The position numbers and the translations under genes were made by a program. Positions 42,101 through 57,100 of a DNA stretch of 64,000 bases are shown piece after piece. The DNA comes from Aplidium turbinatum. Its lineage: Eukaryota > Chordata > Ascidiacea > Aplousobranchia > Polyclinidae. Each line of letters begins with the position of its first letter. Within the stretch, counting starts at the first letter, position 1. The stretch spans positions 16,678,001 through 16,742,000 of the forward strand of contig OU964934.1 in the NCBI GenBank assembly GCA_918807975.1, given 5' to 3'. The notes beneath the pieces were generated by a model that saw only the letters and a program-made list of their open reading frames with translations, was not told where the DNA came from and ran no database searches.

Positions 42101-45100
42101 ATCAAATCGACACTGCCATAAACGACGCCCTGCGTATCGTGACAGGATGCCTGCGACCAACACCATCGGAAAATCTCCCTGTCCTTGCAGGCATCCAACC
42201 AGCTGAGCTTCGTCGTGAAGAAGCCATCCTGTCTCTCCCTCGTCGAGCTACGAACCCCAACCACTTACTCTACTCAAGTCTCTACGAGTCTGTGAACGAG
42301 AAACCTCGGCGACTGAAATCGAGACACCCATTTGTACGTGCCGCACAACTCCTGATGAAGAGTGCTGAAGACCAATCCATCAGTGCGGCAACCTGGGCGG
42401 ACCACCAATGGAGCTCGGAGTGGAAGAAGAACTCCTCAAGACTCCAAAGTTTCATCTCCGACACCAGCCACCATCCAACCGGAATGCATTTGCCCAGGAA
42501 GGCCTGGGTGCGGCTCAACCGCCTTCGTACTGGCGTCGGACTATTTCGCTTCAACATGCACAAATGGGGGATGGCTCCATCCGCGATCTGTGAGTGTGGC
42601 ATGGAGGAACAAACCGCAGACCACACCATCTGTAACTGCGCCATCTACCATGCGCCAAATGGTGTGCGTGGACTGCGTGAACTGGATGACGAATCAATTC
42701 AATGGCTGCTCGACACCTGCCCAAACATTTAAACCGCGTCGCCGCCACTGCCCAAGGGTGGTAAAAGGCAGAGCCCCTCGACCCTTGAAGTGGCGAAGAA
42801 CAAGGTTCAAACGAAGAAGAGAAGATTTCCGGATTTTCTTTTAGTCAACCTTGTTAGATTGACGAAACATTGTAATAAGCACCCCTCGTCATGCAACGCT
42901 TTGCGACAGTTTAACTAATATAGGACACCAGAAAAATGTAAGATAGCCTAAAATTTGTTGTCAAAGGAGTAATTCTCAAATGGAAACACTTTAGAAGGTG
43001 CATTTTGAGAACTTGCGTTTTGATTTTAGAATTTCCTCCTGGATGCGCTTTCTATAGAGGTCCTCATACTATCGGATGTCAAAGAGAACTTTGGAAGATG
43101 GGAGGTTGCCATGAAAAGGGTTTTGAGCATCCTGATAACAGAACAAACTTGGAAAAGTCTACCTATGGAGCGATGAATATTCGGTGTGTTTTTACTTTTT
43201 CTTTCGTTACGGAGTTTTACATCATTGCTGTACAAAATTAAGTTCGCTTACAAAATCGCTTTTTACTGGTGTGACGTTTACTGGTTTCTTTGTAGGCCAC
43301 TCTATAGTGGGTTTGTGAAGTTAATAACAAGTGAAAGTTTCAAATGCTGACTGTGATATTGTTTTGTGGAAGTGTATTCGCTCAGTTGAAACCCTTGCTG
43401 GTTGTCGCATGCCTTCCCACAAGTTACCCCTATGAACACAAACACAAATTGTTTTTTTGCACGCGAAACATTAAGTTCCCTTGTTGCGTAACAATACACC
43501 TGAATGACTGGTTGAAAACAGAACAATGTGACAAACTAAACACACCGATTGGACAACAGTAGCCTTATATAATAGAGCTTAATTGTCTCATGTGTTATTT
43601 TCACGCAGAGAATTGCATTGCTTTGTCGATAACCTTCTTGCCAAAGCAATTCCACCTTCATCGAATGTGCAAGCACAGCTAGACTGCTTTGGATTGAGTA
43701 TGAACAACTCATTAAATTTTAGGATAGTTTTTTCGTCAAAACTATTTGGTTTTGAGCAACGACTTAGGAAAATGGAGTAGACCGAAAATCCCTAAATTTT
43801 ATGCTTTCGGGTGATCTTTTCGCTACTGATAACTTTTAGTGGAAGAATTGTAAAGATTTCAAAACTTAAAACGTATCAGTTTTGCCACTAAGCCTACTAA
43901 GCTAAATTTAATTAGCTTACGCAACTCTGCATTTTTAAATAGTTGAAAAAGCGAAACTTAAAGAAATGAAATATCCAAAAACATAAAAAAGCATAGACTA
44001 TTGGTAGATCAACATCGCCATAAAAAACACTGGAAAAAACGTTACTTTTTTGCTTGTTAACTTTCTTGCAAAATACTTGGAAAATTTGCAGAATGTTTTG
44101 TTTTTGTTCACTTTGAAAAAGGTTCAAATTGCATCAGTTGTCTTTCTGCACACATCGCCAATACTTTATTGCAAAAATGTAACTCTACAAACAATTAAGC
44201 TTTGTAATTGTGTTTTGAAGATTCGTATCCCTTTACGATATTTTGTGTTTGCTCTTTTTTTGGACATACCACAGATAGGTTTACTTGTTTCTTTTCGCAG
44301 AATTTCCCCCGGGTTGCTTGTACTTTAGAGGGGGGCCCCATTCATTGGAGTGTTACAGTAGTATATGGCAAAACGTCGGATGCCTTCGCAACGGATACGG
44401 TCACCCTAACAACATGTCCAACCTGGTGGCAGCTGACTTAGCTGGACTGGACTTACAGTACGCATTTTGTTAAATATTGTTGTGTAAATCACTTTCTTTG
44501 CAAAATATAGCCTATAGTTGGTTGATTTTGAATCTTCATCCTCGGTTTGGGAAAGCTTTTTTGAGAGCTTAATCCTGGCAGTTTCGCATACTTGTTGAGG
44601 CTTTTCAACCACTGACGCAGGTCCGGTTATCGAGATTGGCAGAGTAAAATTTCCGATAGTGATTCAATTTGCCTAGGAATTATTCCATCCACTGGGTACC
44701 TCTAAATCAGTGGTTTTCAACCTTTTTGTTGCCACGGACCCCTTTAGACAATTTATTAATTCTGCAGACCCCTACCTAAATTTTGCCTGAAACTCAATTA
44801 ACATACTATTGACTCTTGTAGTAATAATAAATTATGCTATTCAACTACTGTACTGTGTCATATTGCATTGCCGCTATGACTCCTGTGGCAAATATCAGGT
44901 TGAACAGTTGCTCAAATAAGAAAACGAATGAATTGTTCAAGAAATGTCAGCAGTATTTGAATATTAAGGTGACCCAAAGTGCCATGCCGAAACTTTTTCA
45001 ACGTAAACACATTTAATGAGAGGGCTGTTGTTGCCTTTCCTGAACTAAACGACTGAGACTTTAGTTGCACCGCATGCTTTCTATTACGTAATAGACGAGC

Positions 45101-48100
45101 CAATCCTGATTTGACTGTAACCGACATGCGTTGTTGTAGATGTAGTTTAAGGTCAATGTAGGCCTACACCAGCGTTTCTCAAAGTGGGCGATTTCAAGCG
45201 CCAGAGGGCAAAAAAATCAAAGGGGGCGATCGGGGAGCGAAAACACTCGAAGGGGGCGAATTTATCAAACCACCAATAACAGTCCAACGCGCTAATAACA
45301 GTCCAACGCGCAAACCATTTACTGCAAATAGATGAATCCAACTTGACCGACAGTGTATCGCTGCTGATGCTTGGTTATGTGCGTTTTGTTCATAATATGA
45401 GAACAAGAAGAAATGATTTTTGCGCTCAGTCTTCATATAGATATTCGGGCATCAAGTATCTTTAATGCAGTGAAAAACTTCTACAAAGAGAAGGGGATTC
45501 CACTGAAGAATATTCTACAATGCGCAACTGATGGTGCTCCGGCAATGGTTGGAAAGCATCGAGGGTTCATTGCACTGATGAAAAGAGCAATTTCTGGACT
45601 TATTTGCAATACATCGTGTAATTCACCATCAGCATTTGGTTGCCCATAATCTCAGTCCTGAACTGCATGAATCACTGAATATTGTGATAAAATGCGTCAA
45701 CAAGATAAAAGCGCATGCTCTCAACGACAGATTATTTCGTTCACTTTGTTGCCAAAATGATGAACAATTTGAACGTCTTTTATTGCATGCCGCGGTAAGA
45801 TGGCTTTCAAAAGGTGCTTGTTCGAGCCGCTTTTATGCCCTTTTTGTTTTAGTTATCGAATTCCTATCAAGCACTGATGCGACATTAGCTGAAGATGTGA
45901 TGCCGTACCCTTATCGCATTATCTGACGGACATTTTCAATGCGATAAATGAAGTAAACAAAAAGTTTCAGGCAGAAATGATAACTCTCATCAAGTGCAAA
46001 AGCGTGATTACCTCATTTATTTCAAAGCTATCTTTATTCAAACAAAATTTGGGTCAAAATGTCTTAACTCAGTTTCCCAATTTGGGCGAGAATGTTATTA
46101 CAGAAGAACAACGGGAAAAATACTGCTCACATTTAGACATGCTTCATAAAGACATGAAACTTCGCTTTGCAGATCTCGTGGACCTCCACGTTCCAAACTG
46201 GGTGGTACAACCATTTTCTACCGAACCCACAAACATACTGTAGAAGTGGAACTTCAAGAGCAGTTTATTGATGTGCAAACAGATGATGAGTCAAGAGTGA
46301 AATTGAGAAATGATCGATACGATTTGTTTTGGTGTCAGGTTGCTGGCAAATATGAGCTTCTCTGGAAAGAAGCTAGAATGTGGATTTTGTCGTTTCCTGC
46401 TTCATATATGGTTGAAAAGGGCTTTTCGGCTGTGACATTGATGCTTTCAAAGCAAAGAAATCTCTTGCTAGTTCATAAACGGGATGATCTTCGATTCTAT
46501 CTTACGAAGATGTCGCCAAACATTTCAAAATTTATTAAAAGTCCCGAAGCTCATCCATCCCATTGAACATTATCATGTTACTGTCAATTTCGTTGATTAA
46601 ATTCCCAAAGCTAAATTTATCTATCACTCTATTTTTAATGTTTATTTTACTTGACAGAATTAGGGGGGCGAAAATTTATTTCAATGACGAAAAGGGGGCG
46701 ATGGACCAAAAAAGTTTGAGAAACACTGGCCTACGCACTGTAGGCAGCAGCGTAGATTTATTTTAATGCATACCGGTACAGTTTATTCTCGCGGGCTTGA
46801 GCTTGACACATTTGCATATAAAGAGAGAAATGAAAGTAAAAAGATCGCTTTTCGTTTTTTTCCAAAATTCATCAAGGTAATCACGGACCCCCAAATGCTT
46901 TCTCACGGACCCCCAAGGGGTCCGCGAACTCCAGGTTGGGAACCACTGCTCTAAATGAAGAGCAGTCCTGAAATGCATTGCTCAAGCGCACACCACGAGA
47001 ACTGAACCAGCGACGCTTGATCTTGCGTCTGGCGTTTAACCACTGAGCTAATAGAGTTATATTAAACGTATGTTTTGTATTTAAAAATGTTGCTTTTATC
47101 TATTGAATGTTGAATCTATTTACGCAGTTTCCCATACAAATAGTTACGGTGATGTATGTATTGCAGTGGTATTGAGGAATATATGCGAAACAACTTCACA
47201 TTAAAAGCTATCCACCCCATACTGAATGATGATGCACAACTCAACTGCTTCGGAATGAGTGAGTTTTTAGTTAAATCTAACTTTAAAAAGTGTATGAAAC
47301 TAAGCAAGGCCACTGCATTTAACTTAATATACAAAATTTAACTAAAAATTCCAAATGTTTCCTGCTATACCATTTCTCCCTTATCATCATAAATCAATTC
47401 TTAAAATCATAATTGTGTGATATTTGTTTTTATTGCACTTGCACTTCAAACGTCATAATGTTTATTGTTGTTCATGTGTTTATTGTATTTCCAATGCTTA
47501 TGATGCATTTTAAAAGTTATAAATTTCCACTGCAATAGCCTACTGTATGGGTCATTTTATGTTTGATGTGTGCACATTAATATATTTTATTTTCTCAATT
47601 GATGAAAGGTTTATTGTAGGTATGGTATTAATTTCGCTTGTTTTGTACATGAGATTGTTTTCTTCTTTAAAGTTTGTGGATATTAAAAAGCCCGTTTGAT
47701 TTTCTTTCTGCTGTATTTCCAGGATTTCCGTCCGGTTGTGTGTATTATAGAGGTCCTCATACAGAACAGTGTCTCATTACAATCTGGAAAAGCGTAGGCT
47801 GTGTCAAGAAAGGATGGGGATACCCTCCAAATGCCACAATTACGTTGAACGCGACTTGGGCCTCATTGAACCTTGTGTATGAAACGTCATGCACAGTATT
47901 TTCTTTGTCAATGTTTTGATATTGCATGTTTTAGTATTTGAGTAGCTTTTTGGGTTAACTAACAAGTTGGACTTTATCTAACTTGCAAGTTGGGCCATAT
48001 CCTTTACAAAACACCATTCACCACCCACTATATGGGCACAATTTGAATGTCTTGAACGATGAGACCAAAGTTCGAGTTTTTCTGGCCGGTTTTTGGTAAT

Positions 48101-51100
48101 GTCAGGGCAAAATCCGACACCCAATCCAAATCTTCGTGTCCACCTGCAAGCATGTCTTTGAATGTCCTGCCAAACATACAGCCACATGTTTTTGAGCGGT
48201 ATCGAACCGGCACACTTTCGAGTGCCATACCTTGGCTCTTACCACTCTGCTATGCAGCCAGCGAGCTTCTGTTGACTCTTTGAATATATTTCTCTCGTTG
48301 ATGTATCTTTGACTTGCAGTGAATTGAAAATACACATGCAAGGAATAGTGAAACAAGCGATTCGACAACTCAATCCAAGTGTGAGAGCTCAGCAGATATG
48401 CTTTGGCTTAAGTAAGACTTCTTTACTTCATTTCACAAGACGTGTAGTTTAAACGTTCTTTTTCGACTTGATGCTGTGGTAGCGTAATAGCGGTTTTTCA
48501 CGGGCTTTCGAAACACAGCTTCCTACTCAATGTGCAAGTGAATCTTATTCCATTAAAGCAGAGCATGACTGTAAACTTATAGTCACTTGCAATTCAGAAA
48601 GTGGGTTGCAATCCAATTCTAACAAGGCACAGCTTATTACATTACTTTATAAGTAACCCTAATGATTCATCATTAAAAGCTAGTCTAAGACTACTCTTAG
48701 AAGGATAAGTTTGGTTTAGACTTACTTTTGAAGAAAAGATATCTTTGAAAACAATCAGATTATACCCACTATAAAAATCTAATTCCAATTCGTTGTCCAT
48801 TTTTAAACTAAAACAATATCTTTTGTCGGACACTGGGTAGGTTCATTTTTGGGAAGTTTTTTTTTTTTAATATTTTTGACGATTACTTTGCAAAATATCA
48901 AACACTATTATTATTCTAGCATTAGAGTTGGGACAGACAATCGGCATTTGTAATGTAATTATCGTAAGTCATTTATTGTACTATTAAGTCATTTATTGTA
49001 TCATTTAGTCATTTATTGTACTATTAAGTCATTGAGGTTGATGAAACTCTTCAAATATTATTCCGCAAAATAATTGATGACCTTGTTGACAACCATGTTT
49101 GACTTCCCATTGTGCTGAGCTTGTGTGAAAAAGTTTGAACTTTTTCTCATAACGAATCGCATTTGTTTTCAAATCACCTTTTTTTCAGAATTTCCACTTG
49201 GGTGTAGATTTTACAGGGGACCGAACCCTATTCCTTGCTATTCCCATTACTGGAAAAAGGTCGGATGCCTGGAAAAGGGATGGCAGAATCCGACAAATCA
49301 AACCAATCCCTCCCCTCCAGCAAGCATATCAACGTTAAATCTGCAGTAAGTAATTTCATTGTAAGAATACAGGAAAAATAAATTGTTATATAAGGGTAGC
49401 TTATATCTCGTTGAAGTACGGCAATTCTTTTAAGGATTTATTTTAACATAAATCAGCATAGGCTAGGGGAGTTTTGTTTGTGCTAATAAATTGGGAGTAC
49501 CGGAATTCTGTGAAATTTGACTCTGTGCTTTCAGGATGAGATCTTATTCGTGCTTACGTTGTTAGGGTTGAAGACCACTGCTCTAATTTACATACAGTAC
49601 TCCAGCGGTGGGATGGCGCAACAGATAAGGCGTTGGCTTTCCAATTATGCAAACCTGGTTCGACTCCCGGTTTCCGCTGGTTGTTGAAAAACACCGCTCA
49701 CCTCTACCCAGGGTGTAATAAATTGGGTGGGCGTAGTTGTTGAAGTAAAGGCGGCCGAGAGAAAGGAACTGGCCACCCTTCTCTCCTTAGTGCAGAAGGC
49801 TTCATATAATGAGAACCTTATCTTCTCATTCCCCAAAGCTCATTAACTGAGTATGGAACCTTACTCCAGAAATATCACATAAATGTTCTTCTGTAACAAT
49901 TTTCTTAGCTTTGACGAAATGTTTTTTAGGGATTGTTGCTGCCTACCTCGAACATTTAAGTTACTTTTGTGATATCTGTTTCAGTGAAATAGAAGAATAC
50001 TTCGTCAACCTAACCCATAAAGCATTTCATCCAACTTTTAACAAGGATGCTCAATTGGGATGCTTTGGAATAAGTAAGAACACTTTCATTAAAAGCATTT
50101 CAATTAGTTGGTTACTTTAGCTGACGTTGCTATTTCGGAAATAGGCCAAGCGTTTGATACAAATAGGTTTGTATCGAATCGCATTTGAATCTACCGCGTC
50201 CGAGCATTGAACTGCTTTCATATTTCAAAGTTTTTCCCCAAAAACGCCATACTCGTATGATATAACCAATAAAAAAGAAGATAACCCTGCACTTGGCTCC
50301 ATGACATTTCGAAGTGGAACTTAACAGTTTTGGTCTAATCTTTGTTCTGAAAATACTTTCTTCATTGGTGTTGGACGTCATAAAGTTTGTTGGCACAAAG
50401 TTATTTTATTACAGGTATGGTATACTCATTATTATATAACCTTTTTTGTTTAGAATTCCCAGCGGGTTGTCATTATTACCGAGGTGCCAATCCTGTGAGG
50501 TGTTACGAAACCATATGGCGAAGAGCAGGGTGCTTGACAGAAGGTTACGATGATCCTTCCAATTTGACTTACTCAAAAAATCTCACTCTCATTACTTCAA
50601 ACCTTGAGTAAGTGAGCTTACTACTATTTTCAATTGTTTTCTAAGCTAACGTAAGCTTAGGCGTATGAAATGTATGGTGTAATTCATCATATACGTCACG
50701 TATGACGTGAAAAGGCAGACAGTGTCAATGCAGCCAAACAAAGATGCAGCCTCGTGTAAAATACATAGCCTAGTTTTTGATGTCGCCATGTTTCCCACAT
50801 TAACTCTAGAAAACTTTATTTTGCATGGATCGTCCCTCAAGGTTGCTCAAGGAGACTTTCAAATTTAGGAAGCTTGTATTATAAGTCTTCCTACCCTTTT
50901 CTAAACTTCCTTCAACGCACAACTTTTTGAAGCTTATTTGTTTTTTCTTTTTAAAGGATTAAAAATAGTTCTTTACAAACACCAAAAATTCTCAGCCATC
51001 CGGATGGTATTAACAAAAAACTGAAGTGATTGAAAGTAAACAGTGAAACAATATTGGCTCTACCTTTGAGAAGGCGCCTTCCCGCAGGAAAAGCGCTAAC

Positions 51101-54100
51101 GAATTAGGTGACGCGTGCGCAGAAACAACAAATGAGCCTCGGGAACACTGCAGACTAATAAGTTATTTGTTATTGTCGAGTAAAAAACGTAAAGTAAACG
51201 TTCAAATTATGTTTTCTTTTCAGTCAAGTAGAGGAGATAATGAGAAATTACACTCTTCGTGCACCAACTGTTGCTTCTGCCCAACTGGGTTGCTTTGGAA
51301 TAAGTAAGCTCGATTAAAACTTTGTAGTACCCTTTGTTGCATATATGGAACGACAATTTTTGGGAAGTACTTGATATTTGGCTACCAGCTCAGTGGCCGA
51401 GTGGTTTCGCCTTCGACTCTGGTGCTGGTAGATCTGAGATCGATTCCAGGTCGGGTCAAACCGAAGACTTTAAAAACGGTGCCGATTGTGTTCTTTCTTG
51501 CATAGCCCAGTGAGAATGAGTCGGGTAATAATGTGATAATATCGTAAACCTGATACAAATTAAAAATGAGCCCTGTCGCTAAAAGACCTTAGCTGTTGTA
51601 GAGCGACAATAAATAAAACCATAACATTATTATTACTTGATATTTGGAGAGTAGAATGAATATTTGTGAAGAAAATGAAGCAAAAAAGTTGTTTCAATCG
51701 ACCCTTTATAGCCCAATGTCACAAGTTTGCAATGAGTTGTACTGCTAAATATTGTGTGTTGGTTGTACTACACTTTTCGAAAACGAAAGTCTGGAATTTT
51801 TTTTTTTTGCTCGCTACGGGGTTGTTATTTTCTTTCTCTCAGGTGAAGAATGCGATACTGTAGCCTTCGATGCTATACTATGACTACACTACAACATATT
51901 TAATTAATGTCTTGTAATATTGGCCAATGACTAAACTGATATGCATCGACACTACAACAATATCCCAGCTTAGTCAAAACATTTTTTGAATCAAACTACT
52001 TTTGTTTTTTCAAACGGTTTACTTTTTGCAAATAAGTGTTTGAAAAAATGTTTGTTTGGAAACAGCACACCTATATAAGAAGGTGCAACACATCCAATGA
52101 ACCTTTGACTGTAACAACTTATTTTTCTACAGCTTCTAAGTATGGTCATGGTTAATTATAGCAAATTATTGTTTTGCATTTCTTTTGGTTATATATTTTT
52201 GCACGCAACTTTTTATTTTTAAGATTTTGTTAATTTCAGAATATCAAAGTGGGTGTAAATACTATAGAGGACCTAATTCTGTTGACTGCTATTGGAGCAT
52301 GTTCAGAAAAGCGGGTTGCCTAGAAAATGGTACAGGAAACCCCAAAACTGTTCCCAACCGTATTGTGCAAAACTGGAATAACATGAATTTACGGTACGTT
52401 AACAGTTTAAGATTCCTTTCAGTGGTAGAAAAATATGGAAACACTATCGGGTGGAAGATATGTACAAAAACACTATAGGCTACTGGAAGTTCTATTTCCT
52501 CTCTATTGATCCATTAGTATTAATTTTTTAATAGTAGCAATTGGGGATATGAAAAAAAATATGAAAAGATTCTTTTTGACAACCCAACATTTCCCCCTTA
52601 TTTTGTCGATTAAGTTTGGTAAGAGAAGATAATAAGGCATAATCATTCAAGTCGTATTTTTACTTTATTTTATCCGCAGTTGTTGTTGAACAACCAATGC
52701 TTATAGAATTATAGATACATCGTAAAACCGAACGTATGCGTTTTACAGCGGAATTGAGAAAGAGTTTTCTGGGCTTATAAAGAGGGCTAATGCACCCACT
52801 CTTGAAGCGCGCGCGCAAAGGGCCTGCTTTGGAGCTGGTATGAAAAAAAATATAAGCTACAATATCTCAATTACCTTTTTAAATAAACAAGTCCAAATAA
52901 ATCTTTTTCCTTGTAGTATAACAGTCGATTGGATTAGAACTGGATTCTGCAAATACTTGTTCTAGAGTGATTTTTGTATTACTGTTTCGTTTGCCTGTTC
53001 TTTCTTTTTTGATAACCGCTATGTATATGAGCTGCTATCCAACCTGTCTTCTTCCTAACTTTCGACTCAAGTTCCACATGTGTTGAGTGAAGATTGATGG
53101 TATATTGTTAACAAGAGACGGGTTCAATTGTGATGTGGAATAGTCACTTCACACTCTTAATTACGTCCGTCCGTTAGATTCACACATCGTAAAAAGGAAG
53201 ACGAAGCACGTTTGGAAAACACAAGTTAGAAAATTAGAAAAAGAATGACGAGAGATTGTCGCTCAAGCGTGACAGTGCATCGCAATGATGACGTCACGAT
53301 TGCGCGACAATCCATGTCACAATACGGAGACAGATAACTTGGCCATAATTTCGTGAACATAGCAGCCTCCAAGATGAATATTACAATATCCATCTTCCAG
53401 AAGATTATTTTTGCCTAAACGAAATTACTCATCATTGGCCATACCTAACACGCATTAAACATAATAGCAATACCGCATAATATTGTCGTATAAATAACAT
53501 ACATAGTCATGTAGATGAACCTGTAGTCCCATACTGCTGTCTGAAGGTATATAAAACGGACCATGCTCACACGACATTACAGTACTAACACACCATACAC
53601 CTAAAGTTATACAAAACAAAGTTGTCATATGAAGATACTAAATTAAATGTGAAAGAATGAATAAGATGCTCAGCTTAGTCACAGGTATCACAAGCAAATT
53701 TGCTGTAAGCGATATTGGCGTAACTCAAAGTGACAATATGTACTTGATAAATACATACGGTTCCAGCCAGACTGTATCTATTTAATTTGTAAACAGCCAA
53801 CATAAGCATCATACATCACACAAGTCATAAACAATTAAACATTAATAAAAAAAGTGAACACATTTTCTATGAGTGACGTCCCTTAACGTCCATCTGGGGG
53901 GCCCGAACCAACTGGAGCGAGCACAGCAGTGCGTGCCCGCGCGCCCTCTACCGGAGCAACGCAAGAAATATCACGAAGCACGGTTTCAACGTGCGACTTT
54001 TTTGTGTTAGTGTCCCATGTTACCACAGCCACCCTCACCCTTCTCACAAACTCTTTACCCTTTCGATGCTGCGGTAAAATTTCAACCACTCTGCCGACTC

Positions 54101-57100
54101 GGTAGTCCCCTCGTTTGGGTCGGTCGTTCATATCCCATACGAGGACCAAGTCTCCGGGTTCTAAATTGCGACAGATGTTTCTCCATTTTCTTCGACCCCG
54201 CAACTTAGGTAGGTAGAAATCTGTCCAGTGACCCCAAAACTTATCAGCGAGTGACATGCTACGCCGCGAATCTGCCAGCGTGGCCTCTTTTAACTCCTGC
54301 CTTAATTCATCCGCAATGCAGTCGCGCGTCAAATTTTTACGTTTTAACCAGTTCACGTTCTCAAGATCATCGCGAACCTGCACTTTCCTGACTGTGACAC
54401 GACTGTCCGAACAGAGAGGAGACCGCCCTCCACCGGCTAGCCATCCCAACGGTGTATTGATCGCGTGCGGCTCATACAACGTTTTACCAACTCGCTCTTC
54501 AAGCACAGTTAACAAGAATGGACAGTCATCGCCTATCAAAATGTCCACAGTCTGACGATTTTCTAATTCAAACACACTAATGTCATCAAAATGTCTGTAG
54601 CCACTCAATTCTTGCTTATGGGGCAAGGTTTCAATGTCATCGCTCCATGGCGTCGAACAAACAACATTATCTATGTTAAAACTCTCACCAGTCGACAACG
54701 ATTTTACCACAAATTTGACCAAACCAGCATCAACTTTCGTCTCACCGTTTAATGTTTTCATGGTAAAGGAAATGTTTTCATAGGGCTGTAAACCCAACTC
54801 TGCACACAATGATTTTGATACCAGCGTTATCTGGGATCCATAATCAAGCTGACAGTACACCAACTTTTCTAAGCCAGTTGCCGGGTTTATGACCTTCACA
54901 GCAACTGTTCGGTTTAAAACTTTACAAGGTGTCACTTTCACATTTCTCAAAGAGACTGATTTTTCTCTACCTTGAACTCCAGTTTTATTAACCGCAGACT
55001 TGTCAACTTTGTCCACAGCGGACTCGCGTACCTTCTTTGGAACTGGTTTGTTTGCTGGCCTATCATTAACGACCCATTCATGCAACATAGCGAAATGCTT
55101 CGGTGTTTTATAGTTAGCATCCTGACACTGATCACAGTTCATGGCACAGCGACAATCTCTAGCCCGATGCTTTCCTCCACAATTATAACAGAGCCAATGT
55201 TTGTAGAAAAACTCTTCACGCTTTGCCACAGTCATACCCTGCAAACGATGACATATACCTCCAAACCATGATCCACATTCACACCAAACGAAAGGCAACA
55301 CTCACACAACGAGACACTCGTTTTTGACGTTGCGGAATTTATATTACCATAGCCGTCAACCTTGGCCGCCGTATGTTTCACTTGAAATGCACCCGCGTCC
55401 CTTTTACTCTCCGACTTACCAAAAGAATGGTTATTGCTCGACTTATGGTCCTCACTCATTAACCAAACGCCAAAGTCGGTTGATTTCGCATTTTCTTCCG
55501 CAATAACAAACTGCAACAAACTATCAAAGGAAGGGTCCGCCGTACAACCAAATTTATCACCTAAGAAATCAATGAAGCGTTGACGCGCATAAACGGGCAA
55601 ACGTTTAGCTAGATCACAGACAAATTTCCCTTCAAGGTAGTCCAACCGCTTGTATGCTGCCGCATATATTTGGCAATCTAGTAATTCTGCCCGAAACTTG
55701 CGCCAACCAGTAATGTCAGCCCCCGACACACGCGGCCCAAATCGGATACTTTTAACACAAGCCTCAGAATTAAAACCGCCGCGAACAGAAAATCTTAAAG
55801 ACAAACGCTCCAATGCCATATTAGCACGCATTGCTTCGTTGTAACCTGGGGTGCTACTGATCACCAAGCTTATGTCTTGAGCAGCAGTTTTAATACATGC
55901 TGCTCTAATCAAGCTCAGTCTCATATCCTCATATGGGCATTTTTCTAACAAAGCATTTATCTCGTTTTTAAAAACAATAAAGGGCATAGAAAACCCGTCA
56001 TATTTTATGAGCGAGGCCATGTCAAGATAGTCCTTCCTTGACGCCTTTTCGCACGCTCCGTCGTAGGCTAGGGGCGGTTGCTGTTCTCTCCTTGCCATCA
56101 CGTCACTTTCATGCAGGGGTAAGCCATAATACCCATCATGGACTGCACTACCCTTAGGGATATACCTAGTAGTATCAGTAAATCCTGGCGGAGGTCTAAT
56201 AGGTCTCTCATAAACAGGTACATTTAAGCTAGGGGCCATTAACTTGTCTGCTTTGTTAGCAGCCTCCATATGGGCACAGAATTTAGACAACACTGAGTGA
56301 GGGGCTTTTTTTGGTTTCTCGCTTTCCTTGAGATGGGGACCATCTTTCACCTGGGCGCTCGTCTTGGGATCCCGCGTGCGATAACTCCTCAAGCTATGTG
56401 TCTTCTCTGTATAGCATTCCGACATGGCCATCTGCTTCTGCAAGCTTGCACGTACTTGTAACTCCCTAAGCTCTCTGGCCAGCTTACGCTCTTCTCGGGC
56501 TTCCTGTTCCCGGGCCTCCTTAAGCTCTCTGGCCAACTTACGCTCTTCTCGGGCTTCCTGTTCTCGGGCCTCCTTCAATTTCCTTGTCTCTCGCGCCTCA
56601 TCTAAGCGGTTCTCAATTTGAATCTGTTCTAATTGAGTTTCCAGATCAATCTGAGCTAAAATATGCGCAGACCTTCTGCTTTTCCCTGCAGATGAGGGAG
56701 GGACCCCAATGGTTATGTTTGGCAGGGAAGCTGAATTTACTGGGGGCGAGTCTGTTAGCTCCTCCCATCGTTCTTTACATCTCCTCACCAACATTTCAAA
56801 CTCGGGGGCGACTCGAGGTTCGGAGTCCTTTTTCTGCGTAATGGCACAAAAGTCTCTAACCCTCCAATCTAGAGCCTTGACATGCTGTGATTCAAATTCT
56901 ATCACTTCGTCTCTGCTTCTTAGTTCCCCAAGCTGTCTCGTGGCCGCACTGATGTCACTAAGTAGCTGACGCCTTCGTTGACGGGCTTCCCTGTCATTCT
57001 GTAGCCCTAACACTTCCTGGTGAACCTCCTCTCTACCGACCTCTGAGGGCAGTTGTGACTGTACTACTGGTCCACTCACCGGAAGCCGCGCTACGGTGGC

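Larger units (their letters stand above)
44708..46948. mobile_element. Outer hAT element, 2,241 bp
   Basis: Ends CAGTGGTTTTCAACCTTTTT and AGGTTGGGAACCACTG; perfect 8-bp duplication CTCTAAAT (44700-44707, 46949-46956). 'ggacccc' words sit near both ends. Only short unrecognised frames of its own, e.g. 44834-45016, so probably non-autonomous. Confidence 0.88.
44519..47058 (-). repeat. SINE family 1 split by nested hATs
   Basis: 44519-44707 is the tail and middle (gattttgaatcttcatcctc, then aattattccatccactgggt); 46957-47058 is the head (agcagtcctgaaatgcattg, then aaccactgagctaatagag). CTCTAAAT is repeated where the SINE is broken. Confidence 0.88.
47059..48319 (+). other. Introns A25-B25 end, B25-A26, A26-B26
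   Basis: 47059-47166 and 47259-47722 are plain AT-rich; 47877-48319 holds a SINE family 2 copy. Confidence 0.5.
49346..52995 (+). other. Introns A27 to B29-A30 start
   Basis: 49346-49984 (SINE), 50074-50453, 50608-51223, 51304-52239 (SINE family 4), 52394-52748 and 52838-52995. Those without a named repeat show nothing. Confidence 0.5.

Noticed and set aside
48966-49033. CRISPR-like array
   Set aside because: A 20-bp head-to-tail tandem repeat without spacers, in an animal intron.
54017-56969. Plus-strand frames of 60-99 codons
   Set aside because: They are antisense shadows of the minus-strand LTR element frames.
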